A DNA stretch of 64,000 nucleotides from Amorphochlora amoebiformis (GCA_054601695.1 BAAHQB010000012.1:372001-436000); one strand, 5' to 3'; positions 42,208-56,019 are shown, numbered from the stretch's first letter. The notes: a model not told the origin generated them from the letters alone. A program made the numbers and translations.

Positions 42208-42841
42208 TAATATATATGGTATATCACATTTATATCATAAGGATATGCACACAAGTTATATCAAATTAGTGCATAGTACAGAATATGAAGCCCTAGCTAC
42301 GTACACATAGATGAATTCACCGAATGGAAATATATTTGTCCACATATTATACCTACATATACATATATATATATATATCTATTTGTATATGACCCATTAG
42401 ATTTATACCCACATACCTACATTTATATTTATAAATATATATATATATATATATGTTTATATAACCTAATCCTTAAGCTTAGCCTGGAGGCACGTGTCCT
42501 GTGGGGCATCATGGATACTGTTGAAGAATCCAGTCTCTATATATATTTTATATATATGTATATATATATATATAATATATATATATATATACTTACACAT
42601 ATATGTACATATATGTCTACATGGTATAATATTCCAGTTACACGTATACATACATACAAATCTAAAATGTACATATATTTATATCTTATATCTGAACATC
42701 TGAAAAGATATTTAAATTGTTTTGTGAACAATTTATGCATCCATTTATATGTGTATATGTATTACATATCTATTTATATGTGGGTATCCGTATAGATATA
42801 TGTAAATATATAGGTATATATATGTATGTGTGTGCTTGTGA

Positions 42842-42882
<41 letters not shown>

Positions 42883-43194
42883 ACTGAGTCAAAAGAACTT
42901 GGTCGACTGTCATTATGACGCGGAGAATTTGGCGTGCCTATGCTAACTATATATATACATATATATATATATATACATATATATTATATATATATATATA
43001 TAGATATGTACATATACCTATATGTACATTTAGATATGTATACACACGTACATGTATACACACACATGTATATGATATGATCGCGAGAATTATGCATATT
43101 TATAGATGTATGTAGCTCTCTCTCCATATTTTTAATACATTATTTAACACAAATATACATTTACATATATCAAGGTACATATACACCAATATAT

Positions 43195-43246
<52 letters not shown>

Positions 43247-43461
43247 ATATACATGTGTGTGTGTCCTTACATATGTTTACGTATATGTATACATGCCACT
43301 TTTTTTTCATTTACATATATTTATATACACATTAAAATAATAACATGTGACCTAAAGGACCCCGTCTGGTTTTGTGTGGTGTTGCCATCAATGGTCTGGA
43401 TACACAGATGTATATGTATTACATATATATATATATATGTATATATATCGTCTATATGTAT

Positions 43462-43507
<46 letters not shown>

Positions 43508-43624
43508 TATATGTATTGAGAGAGAGAGAGAAAGAGAGGGAAAAAATGAAAGGCTATGAAGACAGGGATGAGAAGTTGCTACGGTATATTATCCGTACCA
43601 ATCTATGTTTACATAGATATGTAT

Positions 43625-43655
<31 letters not shown>

Positions 43656-44109
43656 GTGTACGTATATTATATAAAATATATGAACATATATATATATATA
43701 TATTCGTATACATATGTATATATATTACACTATCATGTATAAATGTGTATGTATATCCTATATATACATAAGTGTATAAATGAATATGTTTACGTGCATA
43801 TATTCATACCTTCCTGAGGGAATGAATCCCCCACGGTTAAGAGTTCTCTGCTTAAAGTCCCTCCACCGAAGAATCCTTTCAAATATGACGGAGAGAGAGA
43901 GAGAGAAGGGATACAGAGAGAGGAAAACAGGGAAATAGAAAGAGATACACACGGAGAGAAGAGATCAAAGAGAAGAGAGAGAAAAGAGGGGAAAGGGAAG
44001 GGAGGTGTGAAAAAAGGAGACAATAGAGAGATATTAGTGCGTGGCTCTGACTGGTGTATTTATACAAGACGCCCACATATAAAATAATTCATGTAAACAT
44101 GTATTATAT

Positions 44110-44140
<31 letters not shown>

Positions 44141-44629
44141 TATGTATATGTAGATATGCATACATGCTCACACACCTAGTCTCAATATCCACAACCCCCC
44201 CTTTCTCCTCCCCCGCTTTCCGTTTCCCCCCGGCGCTCAACCCACCCTCGTCAGCTCCATCCGAATCCCCGCGAATGAGGGAATTAAAGTCGGGTTCCGT
44301 CGATTTTCCCAGGGAGACGGGGTTAGGGAAGGAGCGGGGCGTGGGTGGAGGGGGAGAAGTGACAAGGGATTTGGAATTTGGGGGGGGGGGGGCAGAGGAT
44401 ACTGGAGGAGATGAGATTGTCGCTGAGGAAACGAAGCTGGCCTGTGTATGTTGGTGGTGTTATATTTGCACATATATATCTATATATAATATATATTATA
44501 TATATATATATATACTTGTGTATATAATACACTCATATGTACTAAATATGTATATATTGCACATATATATGAATATATATATATATATATATGAATATAT
44601 ATGTATATATATGTATATATATATATATA

Positions 44630-44673
<44 letters not shown>

Positions 44674-45124
44674 TACATACACGAATATAATTACGTGTAT
44701 ATATACAAATTACACGCACACGTGTGTATGTATATATCGTTATAGATATCTAAGCATTCTCATTTGAGTTTACTAGTATTACCTTTTCAAGGGGCTCTTC
44801 TATGCTGCTGAGTCTGATGTGTATATATATATATATATATATGTTTATATAATATATATATATATATGTTTATATATTTTTGTGTATGTGTTTATGCACG
44901 TATGTTTTGTTTCTGCGTGCATTATGAATGTATATAGTAGGCGTGTATATATGTCTACACGTATATATGTGTGTACCCGTATTAGTATGTAGGAGTGTAT
45001 GTAAATGTATGTATGCGTAAGTATAATTCGTGTATATATATACAGCATACATGCATAATACATAGAATATATACATATATATATATATATATATATGTAT
45101 AAATATGTAAGTGTGTATATATAC

Positions 45125-45156
<32 letters not shown>

Positions 45157-45693
45157 CTATATATGTATGTATAAATATGTAAGTTTGTATATATACATAT
45201 ATGTGTACAGAACATCCATACAACCATAACCTCTCGCACTCATCCGGAGGCGGGTCTGGCGAACTCTGCAATTAGCAGCAAGGTTTGCTCCAAGTTAGGG
45301 TTAATGTTAGGGCTAGTGTTAAGAATTGGAATTCGCCTTAGGGGGAGGAGGCGTTTGTGAGTTTCGATCTTTCTTAAGGCCGTTGAATCTAGTAGGAGGC
45401 GATAAAGTTAGAATCAAAATTTAGAGATTGGAGAGAGGTCTAGTGTATTGTCAGGAACGGGTTATTTATCTCTACGTATAGATTAATGTTTACGTAATAG
45501 ATGTATGTATGCATGTATATATATATGTGTGTTAGTATATGCATATGTGTATTTATGAATGAGAAAAAAACTTAATACGTGCATATGTGTATTTATGAAT
45601 GAGGAAAAAACATACCGAAATGCATGTACATATATTATATCTCATATATACATATATATAGATATACATAAATATATATATATATATACATAA

Positions 45694-45724
<31 letters not shown>

Positions 45725-46048
45725 CATATTTATACTGTGCAGTTAATACTTTCATCAAACAATGAATATGTATAATATGTATTTTTGTATATACATAAAT
45801 ATGTTTATATATTCAATGCTTCAGAGCTACCAGTATGTCCAGAAATAAATTAAAAGTTAATAGTTATTTGTGTATTTGCATATATGTATATATATATATG
45901 TGTGTGTGTATTTGAGCATGATATAATTATTATATCGTATATACCTTTCATGTTCGGCAACTGCTAGAGCTGCCGCAGTAGCGGCAGCAGCAGCTGCGGT
46001 AGCGGCATCGGCGTTCGGATCATCTAATACGTGTACATATGTATTTGA

Positions 46049-46083
<35 letters not shown>

Positions 46084-47030
46084 GATATATAATGTATATA
46101 TAAAGATATAAATATATATATATATATATATATGTCATATCAATATATATTTATGCATATGACGTAGGAGCGTAGGTACACGTGTATACCATACATAAAC
46201 TTGATATTATATAGGTGTTTAACTTTAAAGTGTAGAAATATATTAATAAGATATTTTAGTTGTACGTTTCTAATATATATAATATGGACTCGATCTATTC
46301 ATATAAACAATTTATTTAAATCCCGACCGGATGCAACGCCAGCTTTTTGACACCCACTAACGATAGATTGGTTGATGTAATCCGACGTTGCGTAATCCAT
46401 AACCTTTATTAGAACCTATAAAACAAAAACATGTCAATATATGCATATGAAATGTATCTATATATATATATATATATATATATACGTATTATCGTGTAGT
46501 ACAAAAACGACCAACACACGGGTAACCTCCGGTGCATTCGCCGACTTAGTTTCCGTATATTTTAGTGTCAAGGCCAGAATGACTGTGGATGACGCCACGG
46601 TGGCCTTGAGGTGTTTTGGGAACCCCCAGACCAGCGTGACCATGGGTGAGGTCATAGTGGTTCAACGAGATGACCAGCGGGATCCATGTTGACTCCTCGG
46701 TTGTATAGGTGGTTAGAGTTACGAGATATTTACCTTATTTGCGATAATTTCTCGGAGGATGGCTTGCATGGGCTTGCACGCGCGATCGCGTTTTTTCATG
46801 GTTGTTTGCAGGAGTACGCGGGAGAGTTCTCTGGGTTTAATGTGTGAAATCTTTACAAATACATACATATTTTTATATATAATATATGCATATATAAATA
46901 CATGAAAAAGTATATACATACATATATATATATATATATATATTAGTAGGTATACAATTTATATTAGTAGGTATATAATTTATATACATTGATATATGTA
47001 TATATACATATGCATATTATATATATAAAA

Positions 47031-47062
<32 letters not shown>

Positions 47063-47314
47063 CATACATATGTAAGCGGTACCGAATGTAGGCGATATTG
47101 TTTCCCACTACCCCGACATGGAGCTCGTAATTCATGTAGATATCCTAAAATATGCCATTAATAACCTTTATAATGACGTGTATTCGTTCTATGTTTTATT
47201 GATTGAATATACTATAAATGCATGCAGACATATACACTTGACACATTCTTTGCTATGTATATTAATATACACATATCATGTATGTAGAATTATATACATA
47301 TATATATATATATT

Positions 47315-47347
<33 letters not shown>

Positions 47348-47790
47348 ATGCATATTTTTTACTTATGTCTATATTATTACTATATACATATTGGAATATC
47401 GTTAAAGCAACAATATAAATAGCATGAGGGGACGAGTTCGAAGAGTAGATATCGATAGCGTGCTGAAGTATAGTCGTATGTATATTGTAGACAGCTGGAG
47501 ATCGCTGGAGATTCCGGAGATTATTGGAGATTATCTCATCCGGTAGTAACCGGTAATACCCGGTAGTAACAGAGCTTCCGAGTATTGGGTGACAGTACGT
47601 GACGTCAAGCCATGTGTTGCTTCCCGAACTTTCCCGAGATTCAACGTGTTCGAGAAGTTCGAGCGTCCCTAGAAATTTCTTGAATGAACTCCCTGAGAAT
47701 TTCTCTTCTTGTCCTTATCCAAACGAACTTCAATCGAACTACCATTTGCTAACACCAACGTCTGGACTACCGTTGCGCTAATAGTATTAC

Positions 47791-47849
<59 letters not shown>

Positions 47850-48472
47850 TTTACCTGGAGAATCAAACCCTGACGCTCGTGCAGAGCCATATTTTCGAAT
47901 TCTTGAAACCGTTTCTCAAGAGCGATTTCAGTTACTCTGGATGACAAAACAAGGAATCAATTGCTCTGGATTAAAAAACAGAGGGGGAAAGAGAGAAGAG
48001 AGAGAATAGCAAAAGAGAGAAGAGAGAGAATAGCGGAAGCCAGATGAGAGAATAGCGGAAGATAGACGAGAGAATAGCAAAGAGGGAGATAAAGAGAGAG
48101 AGAAAGAAAGAGAAGAGAGAAAGAAAGGCAGGAAGAGAAAGGCAGGGAGAGAAAAGAAGCGAGAAGGAAGAGGGTGAAAGAGGCGAGATCACCGACTAAA
48201 TTCGTGATACCGACGTTCTTTTGGATGTCCCTCGCAAACATTTCTCTCTCGTGAGCGTTCTTTTCCCTTTGTTATCTCTCGCTCTCTATCTCTTCTCTCT
48301 AACTTATCCTGGTCTGTGATTCTTATTCACTCACTTTCACTCACTCCCTCTCCCCTCACAATTTCCATCCCCTCTGTCTCTCTATCCTTCTCTCCCAAAA
48401 TTGTACCGATAGATCTTCATTATTCTGCGCATCTCTTTCAGAAATTCCTGGTAAATATATATTTATGTAGTC

Positions 48473-48510
<38 letters not shown>

Positions 48511-48918
48511 CACATAAATATATATATATATTTACATATTACATATTATATTTATATATAATTGTATGTATACATAGTGTGTATATATGTACACATATCC
48601 AGTATAAATCATAAATGTATTTCTGAACATATCAATGTATATATTACACATGTATACAAATATACAATATATTATATTTATATAATATGTGTGTTAATGT
48701 GCATATATATATATATATATATACCTGGATAATAACCTCCCATTCCATTAGCTTCATACCAGCCACGAGCTAATATAATGTATATTGCATGTAGATATGC
48801 ATTAATAATATTTTAACTGTATACATCTGTCGTTTAAATCTGTAAATATGTGTACATTGATGTATGCATACATATAAGCATGATGTGATATATATACACA
48901 CATATATATATATATATG

Positions 48919-48999
<81 letters not shown>

Positions 49000-49591
49000 C
49001 ATGTTATATGAGTGTAATGTGTATTCAAACACAGTTAATGGAATCATTAACGGAGAAATAATATCCGTGTACATGTAAAAACTACAAATATTATAATACA
49101 TATATATATATATATATATTAGTATATATATATTTATTACGTGCATAAATATGTATATACATTGTTGTATAGATATAAATAATACATATATACATATATA
49201 TGTGTATATATATATATGTATATGTATATACGTATATACATGTATATATATACATGTTTTTATATATATATGTATATATATGTATAATGTAATATATATA
49301 TATATGTATATATATGTATGTATATATAGCTACCAAGTATAAAATTTAATACCTGCGCGAACAAGTGCTCGAAAATCTGCCTCAGATCATTCGTAAAGTC
49401 GGGATTCTTACTCAGTGGATTATACCACCACTAATACGTATGGGTGAGGTTAGACTTAAGAGTTAGGATTAGGACATGCGTGGGCATTGTACATGTTATT
49501 TTTATATTTTATAATATATATATATATATACATACATATATATAAATATATATATATAGATGTATATATTATATATATATATATATAATAT

Positions 49592-49629
<38 letters not shown>

Positions 49630-49898
49630 CATACATGCACAAGCGAATAACTATACTGGTGCATAATAGTATATTACATTTTCACATTAAAAACATATTA
49701 TGTATATGCTACTCTGCGTGACATCCAATATGTAACTACTGCTAGACCTGGGGAACAAAACAAGTGATCTGATTTAAACTTAAACACCTCTACGTAGTCT
49801 CTGATGATGTACTCGATCAGCTTCAAAAGAGCAGCTTCCAGCTCCTGGGATTTATACATATATAATATATATATAATATGTATATAAATATGTATATG

Positions 49899-49932
<34 letters not shown>

Positions 49933-50052
49933 ATATAATGTGCATATGTGTATATGTATACATAAGGGTACTAACCACCATGCTTTGTGTTTTTATGTGT
50001 GTACGTATACATAAGGGTACTAAACACCATGCTTTGTATTTTAATATTTATA

Positions 50053-50088
<36 letters not shown>

Positions 50089-50605
50089 TATATAATATAT
50101 TAAATATGCATTACACGTATTGATAAATTAAAATTACATTCATGCGTTCTCACCTCAGACTCAGCCACCTTAATCTTCATATCCTCCGGTGGACGTTTCT
50201 AAATAAAGCCATTCAAACTATTGCTACATACCCGCGAAACTCTTCCCCTCCCACCAAGGGCACAAAAGAAGAAGAGGTACTGCAAGAGAGGTGAGCGAGC
50301 GGGAAGAGAAATGAGTTAGACTGAAGACAACATGCAAGAAACGTGAAGGGTGAGGGATCCAAGCCAAAGGGGGAGAAAATGTCGAAATTATTTACTTGCG
50401 TGAGGCGGACATAATGCTTGAGTTTGCTTCGTGCAAGGCGTATTCCTTCGGCCCTTCTCCTCGCTGCTTGGTCACTCTTCTCCTTGTTCGACTGAGTGGT
50501 ATATACGGGAGAACGAGGAGTTGTTATGTGACTATGCATGTAATGTAAAAATATTTAAATATACAATATATATATATATATATATATATATGTAAATATG
50601 TATAA

Positions 50606-50646
<41 letters not shown>

Positions 50647-50762
50647 CTACATATGTATTATATAGATATTTAAGTTCAGACATATCAACATGCAATGACC
50701 TTGAGCCATAGAATGAATCCGACCACGAGGATCCCCAGGAATATGATCGATAAAGAATGCAT
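34164..50762 (-). CDS. Sorting nexin with PXA, PX and Nexin_C domains (SNX19-like layout), complete
   Basis: About 35 exons give ~784 residues. Residues 1-21 are a hydrophobic anchor ([21 protein letters not shown] minus its last residue is hydrophobic), then a basic linker. The PXA domain (~69-235) shows [24 protein letters not shown] and TSDYINQ. A linker follows: an Ala run (~250-265) and a Pro/Ser-rich segment (~290-378). The PX domain (~457-568) has [12 protein letters not shown] with R495-Y496-S497, FPKK, and LQEYLDACC. Nexin_C (~598-753) has [29 protein letters not shown] and [19 protein letters not shown]. No RGS domain appears between PXA and PX. Known relatives bind phosphoinositides or lipids at ER-endosome contacts. 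The C-terminus is basic. Exon 48217-48193 has an uncertain acceptor. Confidence 0.9.
34684..34762 (+). repeat. Dispersed repeat family A, copy 2
   Basis: It reads 'ccactggagatcgtgtttta', then ATGAATCCCGGGAAATG, then CCGGATAGTACCGG. The order matches 2520-2437 (minus strand) and 47497-47580. It lies in a sorting-nexin intron, antisense to that gene. Confidence 0.65.
35200..35480. repeat. CT-rich tract with a (GT)n insert
   Basis: Pyrimidine-rich on the plus strand with a GTGTGT run near 35331-35352. In sorting-nexin sense it is purine-rich and starts right after the donor of exon 35577-35480. Confidence 0.85.
35885..35965 (+). repeat. Dispersed repeat family B, copy 2
   Basis: It contains 'ccatgatttgttgagatct' and a following 'ggattataactaac' stretch, similar to 2281-2350. 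It sits in the sorting-nexin intron between exons 36693-36624 and 35577-35480. Confidence 0.5.
39540..39595. repeat. Short telomere-like run next to a sorting-nexin exon
   Basis: The plus strand reads 'aacctaaactagccctaacc' and then CCGAACGCTAGCCCT, immediately beside exon 39627-39596. In the sense direction it is TTAGGG-type and begins within the first bases of the intron. Confidence 0.6.
41210..41410. repeat. GA-rich tract after a PX-domain exon
   Basis: Nearly pure purine on the plus strand (pyrimidine in sorting-nexin sense), just past the donor of exon 41478-41424. Confidence 0.85.
43885..44015. repeat. GA-rich tract acting as polypyrimidine run before an acceptor
   Basis: In the sorting-nexin sense this is about 120 nt of CT-rich text ending about 10 nt before the acceptor of exon 43875-43810. 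Confidence 0.85.
46480..46700. other. Non-repetitive block inside a sorting-nexin intron
   Basis: About 200 bp of ordinary composition between exons 46830-46734 and 46415-46328, which join perfectly without it. It is open in two frames on opposite strands: 46441-46692 (+) and 46458-46655 (-). A minus-strand reading near 46695-46620 gives a short piece with [10 protein letters not shown], but no phase-compatible exon replaces the good junction. It may be an alternative exon, a non-coding RNA or an inserted fragment. Confidence 0.4.
47497..47580 (+). repeat. Dispersed repeat family A, copy 3
   Basis: 'ctggagatcgctggagattc' is followed by repeated 'ccggtagtaaccggtaatac' and CCGGTAGTAAC motifs. 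This is the same module order as the other two copies. It lies in a sorting-nexin intron, antisense to the gene. Confidence 0.65.
47975..48185. repeat. GA-rich tract before a sorting-nexin acceptor
   Basis: Tandem 'gagagaatagcggaagatag'-like units and AGAGAG runs. In the sense direction this is a long pyrimidine stretch in the intron ending at exon 47934-47855. Confidence 0.85.
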
Positions 50763-50829
50763 CTTGCAGTTATCTGTATTCTTGACTCAACTGAATTTAT
50801 ACATATTTATATTTTATATATTATATATA

Positions 50830-50863
<34 letters not shown>

Positions 50864-51797
50864 ACATATATACATAAACAATGTACACATGACTGTAGAT
50901 GCGTGAATGTGTGTGTGCCTGTCAAAACAGGAAATGTGTGCCATACACACACTTTGTAGATATGTGTATGTGTACGTTTGTGTCTGTCCGTTCACGTTAT
51001 ATACGTAATAGTTTTTATATTTTCATATTAGAAATACATATGAAAACATAAGCGAGTCGATAATGCCATGGCCTTCTCTTTGTTCTAAAGGAATTCCGTA
51101 GCTCACACTAAATTCCCCACAAATATTAAAAGAACCCCTCTCCACACCAATGTATACAAACCGGCATCCACTGCACTCCCAACATTTATAATCTGTCCAT
51201 TCTTGTCCCGCATGTCTCAAGATGTACTTACTCTCACGCTCACAAGTGATGTGTACATATTTTATGCACGTACTAGGTGGGAAATACAAAACCAACACGG
51301 TAATATACTGGAACGAGCACACGTACGAAAATGAGAAAGCTTCCAAGTACACTTCTTCTCTCCAAGATCACCATATGTAAATATATCTGCGCATATGCAT
51401 ATTTATGAGTATATATATGCTTAAGCTATACCAATTCGTGTAATTTAGATGATTTGACGGCCTGCCCAACCCTTATGAACGTTCGGGCCACCAGCCCTCG
51501 TGGCATCCGGAGAGCGGACAATTATTGGGACAACGGAGGGACTCACCTTGCTAACTTAATTCTTCGGTGTGGAGATTTTAATTCCTCGGGCAATTTAATT
51601 CTTCGATTCAATTAATTTTATTCTTCGGTTCTACCGCCAGCCATCGGCGGTCGACGTGCACCCAAAAGCCTGGCAAAAGGGCACCTGGTAGCAAAATTTG
51701 GGAATTAAAGACTATAAAGGCGAAAGAAAGGGAGAAAGGGCAACTTACTTCATTTTTTGGTTTATTAGGTTTTCATAGGTGTTTCTTCGGGTATTTT
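50763..51797. promoter_or_regulatory. Divergent intergenic region between sorting nexin and VOC genes
   Basis: About 1 kb between two divergent ATG codons. It has one TA/TG tract (50810-50870), the unexplained minus ORF 51023-51352, and a block with repeated 'ttaattcttcgg' phrases near 51557-51626. Promoters of both genes should lie here. An uncoded first exon or 5' UTR intron for either gene is possible, because a frame with good acceptors exists near 51448-51590. Confidence 0.5.
51023..51352 (-). CDS. Unexplained 109-codon ORF in the divergent promoter region
   Basis: This is an uninterrupted frame without any (TA)n in a window where other coding pieces are under 100 nt, apart from a few linker exons. 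It is cysteine- and aromatic-rich. One segment (KYILRHAGQEWTDYK) resembles the helix-1/strand-2 area of sigma-class glutathione S-transferases. Another (YKCWECSGC) looks like a metal-binding knuckle. It could be a decayed intronless GST fragment, an orphan exon or chance. I cannot assign a function. Confidence 0.3.
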   Translation of the reverse strand: MYLEAFSFSYVCSFQYITVLVLYFPPSTCIKYVHITCERESKYILRHAGQEWTDYKCWECSGCRFVYIGVERGSFNICGEFSVSYGIPLEQREGHGIIDSLMFSYVFLI

Positions 51798-52031
51798 ATG
51801 TCCAAAGCTGGCCTTCTGTTGGTGGAGCATTTGAACTTGGATGTGTTGGATAGGGGGTCATGCGATTTCATAATTCTTATTTCTTCTTGGATTCTAGTAA
51901 GGGATGGCGAGAGGGAGGGGTAGATTGTTGCATATTTCCGAATTCTGGACTTTACTCTGTAAATATTTTTAAGGAATTTTATACATGACTGAAGATGCAT
52001 ATACTTGTGCACACAGCATATATATATATAA

Positions 52032-52062
<31 letters not shown>

Positions 52063-52119
52063 TATACATTAGATGTACATAAATATGTATTATATATGTG
52101 TAAATATATAATATATATC

Positions 52120-52197
<78 letters not shown>

Positions 52198-52378
52198 TTA
52201 TGAAACATATATGTATTTTAATATATAATATATATGTAGTTTGAATACCCTATCTATCTGTCCGCATCCTAGGATCGCAGAGGAGTTTTATTGTAGGCTG
52301 TTAGGACTGCAAACCGACCCCAATCGACCAAAGTGAATGGAACCATGACATATTATATTTATATATAAATATATATGC

Positions 52379-52414
<36 letters not shown>

Positions 52415-52555
52415 CTATTGTATATATATATATATTGTACATATTACGTGTGTTATATTGATGCAAGATGTATATGCATGCATAAATGCATTTTGTAAGC
52501 GTAAGTAATGTACAATAATATTTAATACTTACATAAGCCTGTATATCATATACAT

Positions 52556-52599
<44 letters not shown>

Positions 52600-53654
52600 G
52601 AAACATACATATATGTGCTAGAACTCGATCACTCCACTCAAATTGTGGATATCTCACTCAATTTCATACCGGCAAAGCCAAACGTATATTAGCTAACCCT
52701 AACTTTATCCCAAACCAACCCTAACCCAAACCCTAAACACTAATCCTAACCTGAGCTTTCAACCCTAATAAGACTCTAACATGCACCCACATGCACCCTA
52801 AAAATTAACACTAGCCATGTAAGATACCTATGTATATTTATATATGTATATAGATATATCTCTACACATACATATGTCTTCTATATATCTCACTCTTTCT
52901 CCCTATATATGTACATAAATGTATTCATAAATGCATATATATATGTATATATATGTATATTATGTATGTATATATATATATATATATGTATAAGCATGTT
53001 AATTGTAAATATATATATATATATATATATATGTGTGTATATATATATAGATGCGTGTGTATGTATATATATAATATGCATGTTTTATATATATATATAT
53101 ATATATCCCCACATATATATGTACATATTTAAATATGTTTGAACTCAGAGGCTCAAGTCTGGCGAGGAGTCATTGAGGTAATTTGTATGTATCTTATTGA
53201 ATGCTTATATTTATGAATATGTGAAATATATATGAATGACATATAACTATATGTATTTATTATATACACACACATATATACATATATATATTATATTATT
53301 ATTATTTGTGATCTAACTTATGTGCACACACGTGTATATTTTCATATATACATAATATATATATATATATATATATATGTCAATATGTATACATATATTT
53401 ATATATAAATACATATATACAGAATTATATATAAAGATACACATAATATAATTATATACATATATAATATTTTACGTTAATATATATATATATATATATA
53501 TATTTAGAAAGTGTATATGTATATTTAATATTCTCAGATAGTATACGACTCCAAAAATCTCCAAAAGGTAGTCACCATATATATCTAATATGTAAATATT
53601 ATAATATAATGTGTATATGTATATATACACATAATATAATACGTAACGTATATA

Positions 53655-53713
<59 letters not shown>

Positions 53714-53718
53714 TATGT

Positions 53719-53766
<48 letters not shown>

Positions 53767-53846
53767 CAGGTACGTTGTACATAAGGTAAAGCATATGTGA
53801 ATATATATCTAAATGTGTACATTTACAGATGTATACATATAAGTGA

Positions 53847-53893
<47 letters not shown>

Positions 53894-54441
53894 AGATATG
53901 TATGTATACATATATGTTATATATATATATACATATATAAATATATACATATATGTATGTATATATATATATATATATATGCAAGTGTGTAGTAAATCTA
54001 TTTTGTATATATAATATTTATGTGTGTGTATGTATGCACGCATATATGTGTATGTATATATATATATATATATATTAAAAAATGTATTAATTTGTATATT
54101 TTTATAAAATATAAACGTATTCATATTAATACATTTACAACATCTTGCAGTATATACTACTACATACATATTAAGAAATACACATTACATTTGTACATGT
54201 GAATTACAGATATGTACATATATATGTATGTAATATGTACATATATATATATATATATATATTATATATACACATATGTATATATATGTCCACTCAGATC
54301 TCCCAGAATGCAAAAGTGGAGTTTGATACGAAAGGATCAAAGAGGTCTGGCAAGCCCCCCCTCATATCAAAACTCACAGTTCTCAAGGTAGATGTCATAA
54401 ATTTAAGTATATGCGTGTAAGTATGTAAATAATATATATAC

Positions 54442-54476
<35 letters not shown>

Positions 54477-54622
54477 TCATATATATATATATAGTATAAT
54501 ATGTATTTATATAGTATGTATGTGTGTGATTATATGTACAAATTATACACATGTGTATCCATGCATCTATACAATATATATTGTACATATATATATATAT
54601 ATAATATATATATATATATATG

Positions 54623-54664
<42 letters not shown>

Positions 54665-55187
54665 AAAATATATTAACATAATAGGACGGACACTTGTCAC
54701 TATCCGGGCCTTACGGCAATAACTTCCTCCTTCGTACGCCCACGGAGACCGAGGCTGCCTATTTCGAAGACAAGCGGTGCATATATAAACTGTATGTTAA
54801 CGTAAATATGTATATTTATACAAATACATATACACGTACCCATACATATCTACATATATGGCATATATAATATATATATATACTTATACATGATATATTC
54901 ACAGTTATGGTATCCGGAAGTACAGCGAGAAATCTAAAGCCCTTGGCATCGGAGGCATCACTGTGCGTGTTAAGGTAACGGAACTCGCAAAATAAAGTAA
55001 TTTCGATATTCAAATTTCAAAGTTTTATGACGTGTTAAGGTAGGGAACGCGCGAAAGATCGCCGACTTCTATCTCCAAGTTTTCAAGTTTCCTATTCAGG
55101 TATATATATATATATATATATATATACATGAGTAATATGTATGAGTAATATATATATCAGTAATATATATATATATAATATATATAG

Positions 55188-55242
<55 letters not shown>

Positions 55243-55273
55243 AGCAATACTAAGCCGCCATTTATATATATAT

Positions 55274-55311
<38 letters not shown>

Positions 55312-55988
55312 TGTATGTGTGTATGTATATGTATATATATACATATGTAATATACATTCAGATATGAAGAAAATATGGTTATATGCATATATGTACACAT
55401 TTAGATGTATATATATATATATATATATATTGCAGATATAAACACATATATGTACACATAAATACGAACATATGCATATCAGTTCGCGGAAGTGGGCAAA
55501 GATGGTGATAGCAAGCTGCACAGGGCAACGGTCTTGGCATCAAATGGAGCCCAACTAATTCATTTCCTCGAAGCTAAGGGTTCTTCTCTCCCTCTCCCTC
55601 TCACTCTCTTTCTCACCCTCTCTCACTTTCTCTCTCGCTCTCACTCTCTTTCTCAACCGCCCCTCTCTCTCTATCAATCTCACTCTCTTCTCTCTTCTCT
55701 CTTCTCTCTTCTATCTTCTCTCTTCTCTTTCTTCTCTCCATATCTCTCTTCCTCTTTACTCTCTTTCTCTCTTTTTCTCTCTCTTACTCTCTCCCTTTCT
55801 CTCCTTCCTCTCTCTTTCTCTCTTCTCTCCTTCGTCTCTCTTTCTCTCTGACTCTACCCCTCAGGGGTTGAGGCGACGGATGATGATGGAGAGCACGTTG
55901 CGATGTACATCGGAGATTTTTTGGGGACGTTTAAGAGATGTCACAAACTCGGGCTAGTGTGGGTGAGTCGTATTGTGTTTTGCAGAGT

Positions 55989-56019
<31 letters not shown>

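Larger units (their letters stand above)
34164..50762 (-). other. Exon map of the sorting nexin gene (35 exons)
   Basis: In transcription order: 50762-50700, 50491-50396, 50198-50154, 49844-49788, 49430-49353, 48769-48725, 48217-48193, 47934-47855, 47144-47083, 46830-46734, 46415-46328, 46023-45945, 45265-45231, 44799-44783 (17-nt microexon), 44441-44176, 43875-43810, 43395-43352, 42937-42882, 42536-42466, 42063-42027, 41914-41866, 41478-41424, 40954-40846, 40410-40358, 39627-39596, 39188-39103, 38988-38930, 38459-38416, 37946-37895, 37668-37587, 36956-36894, 36693-36624, 35577-35480, 34527-34447, 34178-34164. They sum to 2355 nt in one frame. Linker exons 43395-42466 are supported only by phase and splice sites. 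Confidence 0.8.

Noticed and set aside
51448-51620. Plus-strand frame with TACPTLMNVRATSPRGI as a first VOC exon
   Set aside because: The VOC domain starts properly at the ATG at 51798, and no donor joins this frame to it in phase that I can see. It may be untranslated leader.
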